DNA of 64,000 nt from an uncultured Alphaproteobacteria bacterium. Its GTDB lineage: Bacteria > Pseudomonadota > Alphaproteobacteria > HIMB59 > GCA-002718135. The DNA lies in NCBI GenBank assembly GCA_902584805.1, contig CACIBE010000009.1, positions 1 through 64,000 on the forward strand. The letters run 5' to 3'. Shown piece after piece: positions 25,619-32,794 of this stretch (within the stretch, counting starts at the first letter, position 1; each line of letters begins with the position of its first letter). The position numbers were made by a program, and so were the translations under genes. The notes beneath the pieces are model-generated. The model searched no databases. It worked only from the letters and a program-made list of their open reading frames with translations, and was not told the origin of the DNA.

Positions 25619-27025
25619 TCATTCCGCTAAAACCCATGTATCTTTGACTCCACCACCTTGACTTGAATTAACAACGAAAGATCCCTCGTTCATTGCAACT
25701 CTTGTTAATCCTCCAGAACTTAATTGTGCATTTTCTCCCATTAAACAAAAAGGTCTCAAATCAACTCTTCTTCCTTCAACTTGATTTTTTATCAAAGTTG
25801 GAGAGAATGATAGATCTAAGAGAGGTTGCGCAATATACCCCCGAGGATTTGCTGAAAGTTTTCTTCTAAATTCTTCAATTGAGGATTTAGAGGATTTTGG
25901 ACCTATTAGCATCCCGTATCCTCCAGAGCCATCAACTTCTTTTACAACAAGATCAGATAAGTTATCTAATACATAATTAAGATCATCATCTTTGTCACAA
26001 CTCCATGTTTGAACATTTTCTAATATTGGTTGTTCTCCTAAATAAAATTTTATCATTTCTGGAACATAAATATAAATTGCTTTGTCATCTGCGATACCAG
26101 CACCCGGAGCTGAACAAATATTTACTCCTCCAGTTCTATACACATCCATAATTCCAGGAATTCCAATTACTGAATTTGGGTTAAAACAAAGAGGATCTAA
26201 AAAATCATCATCTATCCTTCTATATACAACATCTACTTTTTTGGGACCATCCACGGTTTTCATGTATAGAAATTCACCCTCAACAAACAAATCAGTAGAC
26301 TCTACCATTTCAATACCCATTTGATCGGATAGAAAACTATGTTCATAATAAGCACTATTCAATGGACCAGGTGTAAGAAGAACACATACTGGCTCAGATG
26401 TGTTGCATTTTATTGGAGCTAAACTCATTAAAGTCTGAAGTAATCTAGTTGGATAATCATCAATAGGTGTAACTCGATTTGTATGAAATAAATCAGGAAA
26501 CATTCTCATCATTATTTCTCTATTTTCTAACATGTATGATACACCGCTAGGTGTTCTACAATTATCTTCTAATACAAAATACTCATTATGATTTGTTCTT
26601 ACTAAATCTATACCTACTATTGGACTATAAATTGATCTAGGTGGTGTAAAACCAAACATTGAAACTTCGTAAGATTTTTTTTTAAAAATTAATTCTTTAG
26701 GTATAATATTAGCTTTTATTATTTCTCCTTGATTATAAATGTCTGCTAAAAAAGCATTTAAAGCTTTCGCTCTTTGAATTACTCCTTTTTCTAATTTAGA
26801 CCATTCACTAAAAGTAAAAATTCTTGGAATTAAATCAAATGGTATTATTCTCTCTCTTGCTGTTTCACTATTAGTTGAGAATGTTATTCCTATATTTCTA
26901 AAATGAGTCTCAGCCTCAGCATTTTTTTCATTAATCACTTTAGCAGTCATTTTTTCTAACCATTCATTTATATTGTTATAATGATTTCTGATTAGACTCT
27001 CAGATTGATACATTTCATTAAACAT
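25619..27025 (-). CDS. Circularly permuted ATP-grasp protein
   Basis: A 468-residue protein of the circularly permuted ATP-grasp family (DUF404/DUF407). Diagnostic stretches: RIFTFSEWSKLEKGVIQRAKALNAFLADIY, YFVLEDNCRTPSGVSYMLENR, VDVVYRRIDDDFLDP, VVKEVDGSGGYGMLIGP (ATP-binding loop) and GGLTRVAMNEGS near the C-terminus. ATP-grasp ligases form amide or thioester bonds through acyl phosphates; this family is predicted to ligate amino groups but has no firmly assigned product. It is the first gene behind the tandem glutamine riboswitch. An alternative ATG lies at 27013. Confidence 0.94.
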   Translation of the reverse strand: MFNEMYQSESLIRNHYNNINEWLEKMTAKVINEKNAEAETHFRNIGITFSTNSETARERIIPFDLIPRIFTFSEWSKLEKGVIQRAKALNAFLADIYNQGEIIKANIIPKELIFKKKSYEVSMFGFTPPRSIYSPIVGIDLVRTNHNEYFVLEDNCRTPSGVSYMLENREIMMRMFPDLFHTNRVTPIDDYPTRLLQTLMSLAPIKCNTSEPVCVLLTPGPLNSAYYEHSFLSDQMGIEMVESTDLFVEGEFLYMKTVDGPKKVDVVYRRIDDDFLDPLCFNPNSVIGIPGIMDVYRTGGVNICSAPGAGIADDKAIYIYVPEMIKFYLGEQPILENVQTWSCDKDDDLNYVLDNLSDLVVKEVDGSGGYGMLIGPKSSKSSIEEFRRKLSANPRGYIAQPLLDLSFSPTLIKNQVEGRRVDLRPFCLMGENAQLSSGGLTRVAMNEGSFVVNSSQGGGVKDTWVLAE

Positions 27026-27027
27026 AT

Positions 27028-27117
27028 TTAGTACGATGAAATGAATGAAGTATTTATAAATCCAAACTTAATACCTATCATATTTAATAACAGTCCTTTC
27101 AATCTGTTATAGTTCAT
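27028..27117 (-). CDS. Possible 29-codon leader ORF between riboswitch and ATP-grasp gene
   Basis: An ATG at 27117 opens 29 codons (begins MNYNRLKGLLLNMIG, ends SFISSY) and stops 2 nt before the ATP-grasp ATG, in another frame. The ORF spans the segment that can pair with aptamer 2. No clear Shine-Dalgarno is seen, so it may be fortuitous in AT-rich sequence. Confidence 0.25.
   Translation of the reverse strand: MNYNRLKGLLLNMIGIKFGFINTSFISSY
27087..27110 (-). promoter_or_regulatory. Expression-platform hairpin downstream of the glutamine riboswitch
   Basis: ATAACAG / CTGTTAT forms a 7-bp stem. On the minus strand its loop region carries ATTGAAAGGA. The overlapping 11-mer AACAGATTGAA (plus-strand 27098-27108) is a perfect complement of TTCAATCTGTT (27183-27193) in the conserved 5' part of aptamer 2. 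The two pairings exclude each other, as expected for a switching element. Confidence 0.5.
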
Positions 27118-27140
27118 GCTTAGCTATGGATTTTTATAAG

Positions 27141-27197
27141 ATCCGCGTTCCTTCAGCTTTAGCTTACTTCCGATCTGTTAAAAACAGATTGAACGAT
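27141..27197 (-). promoter_or_regulatory. Glutamine riboswitch (glnA motif), aptamer 2
   Basis: Second of two tandem glnA-motif aptamers. Read on the minus strand: CGTTCA, a 7-bp hairpin ATCTGTT/AACAGAT (27173-27189), the conserved CGGAAGTAAG (27163-27172), a small AGCT/AGCT hairpin, then GAAGGAACGC (27145-27154). CGTTC and GAACG close P1. The core CGGAAGTA and GAAGGAACGC strings are the hallmarks of the glnA RNA. It lies about 116 nt upstream of the ATP-grasp start. Confidence 0.88.
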
Positions 27198-27208
27198 TTA
27201 ATAACTTG

Positions 27209-27265
27209 CATGCGTTCCTTCAACTTTCTTCTACTTCCGTTTTGAATTATTCAAAATGAACGATG
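27209..27265 (-). promoter_or_regulatory. Glutamine riboswitch (glnA motif), aptamer 1
   Basis: First aptamer of the tandem. P1 is CATCGTTC with GAACG-C-ATG (one bulged C). The internal hairpin is TTTTGAA/TTCAAAA (27240-27256), followed by the conserved CGGAAGTAG (27231-27239) and GAAGGAACGC (27212-27221). Eleven bases separate it from aptamer 2. The hairpin sequences differ completely between the two copies while the core strings are the same, which is covariation-like support for two functional aptamers. Confidence 0.88.
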
Positions 27266-27362
27266 TAAAAATTAATAATAAAAATTATTTATATTTAAAT
27301 TGATTATGATCATATTTAGATATGCAAAAAATGCATATATAAAAAAATAGCTAAATTGCTTA

Positions 27363-28082
27363 CTAAGAGAAGTCTTTTAATGACTTATTTAAACAAATAT
27401 ATGAAAAATAACCTGTGCAGATTAACCAGATAATTAACACTATAGTATCATTTATAATTAAATTTATTTCAGATTTAGTAACTAATCTCAATGTTGTTGC
27501 TGACCATATTACGGTAAAAAAAATAGTTAAGTTTCGATAAGATTTTACTCTTAATGGATGAACAAATTTAAAAGGAATAAAAGTTAATATTGATAAAATA
27601 ATAATTACAATAAGATTTATCCAAACATTTGAATTTAATATGAAAAAATAAAGTACTACAATATTCCAAATTGCAGGAAATCCTCTGAAATAATAATCAT
27701 CAGTTTTCATATTAACATTAATAAAAGTGTACAATGAAACTCCAAATATTATTGCTGGCATTATAATTTCAAAACCATTTGGGACTAATTGAAACCAGTA
27801 AATCATTAAAGCAGGGTTAATAACATAGTTAAGATAATCGACTATACTATCTAAAATTATTCCATCTAAATTTGGTGCTTTTTCCTCTACCCCTATTCTT
27901 CTTGCTAATGTACCATCAATCCCGTCAACTAATAATGCTAAACCTAACCATAAAAAAGCACCAGTTTGATCATTATTCAATATTGATATTAAGGCAAGGA
28001 ATCCAAGTATAGCTCCTGATCCTGTAAAAGCATGGACACCCCATGCTGATATTTGGTCCTTATTAACTTTCATAAATTCCAT
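27363..28082 (-). CDS. pcs: Phosphatidylcholine synthase (CDP-alcohol phosphatidyltransferase)
   Basis: A 239-residue membrane enzyme that joins choline directly to CDP-diacylglycerol to give phosphatidylcholine, the one-step route of alphaproteobacteria. The CDP-alcohol phosphotransferase motif is DGIDGTLARRIGVEEKAPNLDG..LDSIVD (DGx2ARx..Gx3Dx3D type, slightly spread as in Pcs). The N-terminus AWGVHAFTGSGAILGFLAL matches the Pcs-specific GWxVHxxTASGAxxxFLAL pattern. About eight membrane helices. An alternative ATG three codons in is possible. Monocistronic. Confidence 0.88.
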   Translation of the reverse strand: MEFMKVNKDQISAWGVHAFTGSGAILGFLALISILNNDQTGAFLWLGLALLVDGIDGTLARRIGVEEKAPNLDGIILDSIVDYLNYVINPALMIYWFQLVPNGFEIIMPAIIFGVSLYTFINVNMKTDDYYFRGFPAIWNIVVLYFFILNSNVWINLIVIIILSILTFIPFKFVHPLRVKSYRNLTIFFTVIWSATTLRLVTKSEINLIINDTIVLIIWLICTGYFSYICLNKSLKDFS

Positions 28083-28169
28083 TGGTCTTTATCACTAAAA
28101 TAAAAGAAAATAAAATTTTTGAAAAAAAAAGTAGAAAAATTAAGGATTTAAACGAATTTAAAATTAGAC

Positions 28170-28547
28170 TTATAATAAGTTTATAATATCACTATCTCCT
28201 TCTGCAAAATTATAATTTTTAAATTCATTTTTGGTAACCCAAGCTGAGTCTTCGTGTTCACTCAAAATAATTTCACCATTAGCATGAGAGCATATAAAAT
28301 AATGTAATTTCACATTTATTTTGTCATCTTGGTAATTTTCTTCACCTAATTTATTTTTAATATTTATTTCTATATTAAGTTCTTCTTTAATTTCTCTTTT
28401 AAGCGCAATTTCAAAAGTCTCACCTTTTTCCACTTTTCCACCTGGAAATTCCCAACTTAATCCCATATGTTTATTTCTATTTCTTTGAGCAATAAAATAT
28501 TTATCACCTTTTATTATTATTGCCGCAACAACATTGAATTTATCCAC
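28170..28547 (-). CDS. Nudix hydrolase (MutT-like)
   Basis: A 125-residue Nudix protein related to MutT, which removes oxidised nucleoside triphosphates such as 8-oxo-dGTP. The Nudix box is GGKVEKGETFEIALKREIKEEL, and the N-terminal VVAAIIIKGDKYFIAQRN and WEFPGGK are MutT-like. The start is GTG and overlaps the photolyase stop (TAGTG), so the two are coupled. Pairing with a photolyase fits a DNA-damage role. Confidence 0.9.
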   Translation of the reverse strand: MDKFNVVAAIIIKGDKYFIAQRNRNKHMGLSWEFPGGKVEKGETFEIALKREIKEELNIEINIKNKLGEENYQDDKINVKLHYFICSHANGEIILSEHEDSAWVTKNEFKNYNFAEGDSDIINLL

Positions 28548-30025
28548 TAATTGGTATTATCACGAATAAACTGATTTGCTTTCTTTATTATATGATTTTT
28601 CCTCTCAGTATTCATTTTATCGTAGATATTAACCATCATATTTAAACGAGGATTAGATTGAAAAAATTTTCTATTTTTATTAATGAAACGCCAATACAAC
28701 CCGTCCATAATATCATTCCAATTACCTTTTTTAAAATTCATCATTTTCATAAAATAACTTGAACCACAAATATAAGGTTTGGTACTAAATATACCTCCAT
28801 CACTAAACAATCCCATACCATAAACATTAGGTGACATTACCCAATCTGAGCTATCTACAAACATTTCCATAAACCAATTATAAACTTCATTAGGTTTAAT
28901 TTCACATAAGTTCATAATGTTACATAAAACCATTAATCTCTCAATATGATGAGTATACCCATATTTTAGAGCATTTTTAATTGAGTGATCTAAAGGATCT
29001 AACCCGGTTGTACCGTCATACCATTTTTTAGTAAGAGAATTTTTATGTTGAAAGAAATTATTTTCTTCTAATTGTTGATCATAATTTTGGTAAATTCCCC
29101 TAATGAATTCTCTCCATCCAATAATTTGTCTGATATAACCTTCATAAGAATTAATTTTAATTTTATTTTCAACTTTTCTAACTCTCTCAACTATTAGCTC
29201 TGGTGTTAATAAACCTAAATTAATCATGGGGCTAAGAACACTATGAAATAAAAAGTTATTATTAGTATCCACTGCATCTTCGTAATCGCCAAATAAATTA
29301 AATTTTTTAATAATAAAATAATCTAACCATTTAACAGCATCATCATAAGTTGTAGGTAGCCAAAAATTATCAACTTGACCTGGGTGATTTTTAAAAATTT
29401 TATTTATTTCTTGTTTTAAAACTTTTGTATGCTTTGTTTCTTTTGCTGTAATCATTTCTGGTATTTTAATATCTTTAGGGAGTTTTTTTCTGTTATCTTC
29501 ATCAAAGCTCCATTTTCCACCTTTGGGCTTATTATTTTCCATCAAAATATCTATTTTTGCACGGGCAATTTTATAAAAATTTGCCATAAAAGGTTTTTTT
29601 GTCTTACTTAAATAATTTTTAAATTCATCTCTTGAATTTAAAAACATGGGTGATTGTATAAAAGTTAATTTAATCTTATTTTTTTTACATAAGGTGCTTA
29701 TTTTTTTTTCAAAAAATTTATCTTCAATTTCAAAAGAAATTAATTCTTCGAATTTGTTTTTTTTTATAAAATTTTCTAATTTTTTTTCGTAGGATAATTT
29801 AAAATCTTTTTTTAAATCAATATAATTTACTTTAAATTTATTTTTTTTTAATTCATCAGCATAAGATCTCATTGATGACAGAAAAAGAATGAGTTTTAAT
29901 TTATGATGTTTTTGAAAAGTACAAAGATCAAAGCTTTCACACATAAAAATTGTTGAGTCTTTATATTTTCTAAGGTGTTTATGTGGGAATAATTGATTTC
30001 CAAGAATTAAAAATAAACTTTTCAT
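28547..30025 (-). CDS. Cryptochrome/photolyase of the FeS-BCP (prokaryotic 6-4) group, cysteine cluster absent
   Basis: A 492-residue FAD photolyase of the deoxyribodipyrimidine-photolyase-related (PhrB/FeS-BCP) group; ATG at 30025, one codon after a TTG. The N-terminal alpha/beta domain begins KSLFLILGNQLFPHK. The FAD domain includes YGYTHHIERLM (about residue 358) and the highly typical VDSSDWVMSPNVYGMGLFSDGG and TKPYICGSSYF. In characterised members the following segment holds a CxxC...C set binding a 4Fe-4S cluster; here it reads NFKKGNWNDIMDGLYW, with no cysteine. Probable function is light-driven repair of 6-4 photoproducts. Confidence 0.88.
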   Translation of the reverse strand: MKSLFLILGNQLFPHKHLRKYKDSTIFMCESFDLCTFQKHHKLKLILFLSSMRSYADELKKNKFKVNYIDLKKDFKLSYEKKLENFIKKNKFEELISFEIEDKFFEKKISTLCKKNKIKLTFIQSPMFLNSRDEFKNYLSKTKKPFMANFYKIARAKIDILMENNKPKGGKWSFDEDNRKKLPKDIKIPEMITAKETKHTKVLKQEINKIFKNHPGQVDNFWLPTTYDDAVKWLDYFIIKKFNLFGDYEDAVDTNNNFLFHSVLSPMINLGLLTPELIVERVRKVENKIKINSYEGYIRQIIGWREFIRGIYQNYDQQLEENNFFQHKNSLTKKWYDGTTGLDPLDHSIKNALKYGYTHHIERLMVLCNIMNLCEIKPNEVYNWFMEMFVDSSDWVMSPNVYGMGLFSDGGIFSTKPYICGSSYFMKMMNFKKGNWNDIMDGLYWRFINKNRKFFQSNPRLNMMVNIYDKMNTERKNHIIKKANQFIRDNTN

Positions 30026-30121
30026 CAATAATTAAATAGTAAGTTATTAGAAAAATTATATGATTTATTAAAATTAATTGCTTATTTTAGACAATTTTTA
30101 ACTATAATAAGTTGTAAAATA

Positions 30122-30631
30122 ATGACCAAATTAGTAAAATTATTGGTAATTCCCCTTATAATTAGTTTTGCACTAATCTCTTGTAATACCACATCTCCAA
30201 ACAAGGTAAAAAAATCTGATGCACAAAAAGTAACTAATATTGAATATGGAACCATCAAAACCTCTCTTCCAGTAAAGATTGAAGGTGAAAGTGATTGGAT
30301 AGGAGCAACTGCTGGAGCAATGATAGGAGGACTTTTAGCATCTCAAATATGTGGGGAAGAAGAAATATTAGGAACAAAGTGTCAAGATATAGCGATAGTA
30401 TATGGAACTATTGGAGGAGCTGCTATGGGCTCAGTAATACAAGCTAAAATTGGTAATCATGATGGCTTTCAATATATAGTGAACATTGATGAATGTGGTA
30501 ATGACATTTCTAACTGCCAAAATGATCAAGAAAAAGCTTTTGTGCAAGGAGATGATAATGCCCTTCCAAATGGTCAAAGAGTTGTAATTATCTACGGAAA
30601 TGTAATAAGAGTTATGCCCTATGAAGAATAA
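30122..30631 (+). CDS. Lipoprotein with glycine-zipper segment
   Basis: A 169-residue outer-surface or periplasmic lipoprotein: signal peptide with lipobox ALISC and lipidated Cys21. A central glycine-rich part (GATAGAMIGGLLASQICG and YGTIGGAAMGSVI) is typical of glycine-zipper proteins of the SlyB/Rick_17kDa type, and a C-terminal strand domain follows (RVVIIYGNVIRVMPYEE). It may help outer-membrane integrity. It overlaps the next gene by 11 bp and is cotranscribed with it. Confidence 0.8.
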   Translation: MTKLVKLLVIPLIISFALISCNTTSPNKVKKSDAQKVTNIEYGTIKTSLPVKIEGESDWIGATAGAMIGGLLASQICGEEEILGTKCQDIAIVYGTIGGAAMGSVIQAKIGNHDGFQYIVNIDECGNDISNCQNDQEKAFVQGDDNALPNGQRVVIIYGNVIRVMPYEE

Positions 30632-31478
30632 TTTAGTAAAATTCATTTTTAGTATTTTTTTATTATTTCCATTTCACCTCAATGCAGAATTAATATTTGA
30701 AGATAATTTTCCAAAAGATATGCAAGGTATTTGGAGTGATGATTGTGATGCAGAATATCAAGTATTCATAATATCAAATAACACAAGTATGTGGATTGAT
30801 GAAACATATGTTGGATTTAATGTATCAAAAACATCAAAGGTGCAAGATTGGTCAGCTTATAAATGGGGTGAATTAGATGGAAGTTATTATTATTTTTTAA
30901 AAAAAGATGGTGATAATTTACTTGAAGTGACTGCTCCTGATGGTTGGGATGGTATAGATTATTCTTTTTTAAATTCATCAGAGTATTCTGTTTATGAAAA
31001 ATGTGAATCAATTCCTAGTGTCTTTCAAATTATTTATGGAGAAATTATTAACTTAATGAATTCTCAATTAATTGAAACATGTAATAATGATAGCAATCCC
31101 GCAAATTGTATTAATGAAACTTTTTCATTTTTAGATGTATCACAAGATGATGAATTATCTGTAGCAGAATTAACACGTGCAGCAAGAATAGCTATTTATT
31201 TTACCTTTATTGACAAAAGACAAGACGAAGACAGAGAAATAGGATTTGCAACTTATACAACTACATCACTAATATTTCCTGCATTATCAAAAATATTAAT
31301 TGGGAATTATGATTATGATAATTCAAATACAATTTCTTTAAAAGAAATTTATACGGATCGTATTGATACGTTAGACTATCAAAATTTATTTAAAGAAAAT
31401 TTAAAAGGACTAGATCCAGAAGAATTAAGACGATTAATTGAAAACTTAGATTTCTTAAAATCATTAATGTTAAATTAA
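30621..31478 (+). CDS. Secreted protein with two EF-hand-like calcium motifs
   Basis: A 285-residue exported protein with a signal peptide (about 1-22, MKNNLVKFIFSIFLLFPFHLNA). The N-terminal half is a beta-rich domain with CDAEYQVFIISNNTSMWIDE. The C-terminal half has two canonical 12-residue EF-hand loops, DVSQDDELSVAE and DYDNSNTISLKE, both with acidic residues at positions 1, 3 or 5, and 12. This points to calcium-dependent folding or signalling in the periplasm. The family is not recognised. The start overlaps the lipoprotein gene. Confidence 0.75.
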   Translation: MKNNLVKFIFSIFLLFPFHLNAELIFEDNFPKDMQGIWSDDCDAEYQVFIISNNTSMWIDETYVGFNVSKTSKVQDWSAYKWGELDGSYYYFLKKDGDNLLEVTAPDGWDGIDYSFLNSSEYSVYEKCESIPSVFQIIYGEIINLMNSQLIETCNNDSNPANCINETFSFLDVSQDDELSVAELTRAARIAIYFTFIDKRQDEDREIGFATYTTTSLIFPALSKILIGNYDYDNSNTISLKEIYTDRIDTLDYQNLFKENLKGLDPEELRRLIENLDFLKSLMLN

Positions 31479-31522
31479 ATTAGTATCTTGACTTTTAAGT
31501 ATAATTTTAATTATAAATAGAT

Positions 31523-31606
31523 ATGAACAAAAGAAATTTATACGCAACTATTGCGATAGTATTTATCTTTGCAGCTTTAAATTTAACTATATATTTTTTT
31601 TATTAA
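31523..31606 (+). CDS. Possible very small membrane peptide
   Basis: A 27-codon frame, MNKRNLYATIAIVFIFAALN then LTIYFFY, forming one membrane helix with a positive N-terminus. It is followed after 3 bp by another small ORF and then an FAD oxidoreductase, all codirectional. No Shine-Dalgarno is evident, so it is only tentative. Confidence 0.35.
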   Translation: MNKRNLYATIAIVFIFAALNLTIYFFY

Positions 31607-31609
31607 ATT

Positions 31610-31813
31610 ATGGTTATCAGAAGAAAATCTAGTATTTATAAAAAATTATATGAAATTAATGGTCAGAAAATGATGTTCGGTCATGATAATATACATTTTA
31701 AAACAATTAACTTACCAGCAAAACAGAGATACAAAAATCTATGCAGTAAATTTGGTTTAAAAAAAATTAAATCTTCAGGCAAAAAAAATTTTCAAATAGT
31801 TTATATTAATTAA
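31610..31813 (+). CDS. Small basic protein of unknown function
   Basis: A 67-residue lysine-rich frame (MVIRRKSSIYKKLYEINGQK... ends FQIVYIN), ending 1 bp before the GTG of the FAD oxidoreductase. Possible partner of that gene through coupling. No domain is recognised; the tight spacing on both sides is the main support for it being a gene. Confidence 0.5.
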   Translation: MVIRRKSSIYKKLYEINGQKMMFGHDNIHFKTINLPAKQRYKNLCSKFGLKKIKSSGKKNFQIVYIN

Positions 31814-31814
31814 T

Positions 31815-32792
31815 GTGAAAAATATTGCAATAATTGGAGCTGGGATGACTGGTTTGTCTCTTGCTTATAATCTTCAAGAACATAATATTACAATTTTTGA
31901 TAAATCATGGAGACCAGGAGGAAGAGTCTCTACTAGAAAGCATGATAATTATCTTTTTGATCATGGTGCACATTATCTATCAGCAAATCATTCTGTAGTT
32001 CAATTAAATGAAGTAATAAGTAAATATAATTTGGGGCAAGTAATAGAAATAGATTTCGCAACAGATTATTTAAAAAATAAAAAGATCAGAAAAAAAATTA
32101 TTATTGGTCAAAATGGAATGAATTCTATTCCAAAGTCTATTTTTCATAATATTAAAGTAAAAAGTTATTTAAATTCAAAAATAATTAAAATTTCAAAAAA
32201 TAGTAATCATCTCTTCTCGTTATTTTCTGAAAAGAAAGAATTTAAAGATTTTGATTATATTTTAATTTGTATACCTTATTTACAATCAAAAGAACTTTCA
32301 AAAGATTTGATTGATTTTACTCAGATTGTTAGCGAACCATCTTATGACCCAATACATACTGTAATGTTAAGCTATAAAGATAATAATAACATTAATGTTA
32401 AAGCAGGATTAAACCTTCATAAAGATATTAGTTTCTTTATGAATCAAAATATAAAATTTAATGAATTATCCCATGATTGTTGGGTATTAAATATGAGTTC
32501 TGAATATACAAAAAATAATATTGATATAAACAAGACTGAACTAGAAAAATATGCTCAATCAATATTTGAAGAAACATTTGATATAAAGAATAATGTAAGT
32601 TTTATTAAATCACACAGGTGGTTATATGCACAAACAAAATTGAGTTATAATACTATATCAAAAAAAAATTGGATTAATTCTGAGGATAATAAAATATTTT
32701 TAAGTGGAGACTGGGCTCTAGGAAAAAGTCTAAGCGATGCCTGGGATGCAGGTGAAAAATTATCACATTATATTAAGATTTTATCAGTTTAA
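31815..32792 (+). CDS. FAD-dependent oxidoreductase (renalase/amine-oxidase-like)
   Basis: A 325-residue flavoprotein. N-terminal FAD-binding motif IIGAGMTGLSLAYNLQ, followed by the signature FDKSWRPGGRVSTRKHDNYLFDHGAHYLS, which matches bacterial renalase-like / NAD(P)-binding amine oxidase proteins. The C-terminal FAD contact is KIFLSGDWALGKSLSDAWDAGEKL. Members oxidise nicotinamide nucleotide isomers or amines; the substrate is unknown here. The start codon is GTG at 31815, directly after the upstream stop. Confidence 0.88.
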   Translation: MKNIAIIGAGMTGLSLAYNLQEHNITIFDKSWRPGGRVSTRKHDNYLFDHGAHYLSANHSVVQLNEVISKYNLGQVIEIDFATDYLKNKKIRKKIIIGQNGMNSIPKSIFHNIKVKSYLNSKIIKISKNSNHLFSLFSEKKEFKDFDYILICIPYLQSKELSKDLIDFTQIVSEPSYDPIHTVMLSYKDNNNINVKAGLNLHKDISFFMNQNIKFNELSHDCWVLNMSSEYTKNNIDINKTELEKYAQSIFEETFDIKNNVSFIKSHRWLYAQTKLSYNTISKKNWINSEDNKIFLSGDWALGKSLSDAWDAGEKLSHYIKILSV

Positions 32793-32794
32793 TA

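Noticed and set aside
27320-27338. Hairpin ATATGCA/TGCATAT as terminator of pcs
   Set aside because: It is an AT-rich 7-bp stem without a good T-run on the minus strand, so I do not call it a terminator.
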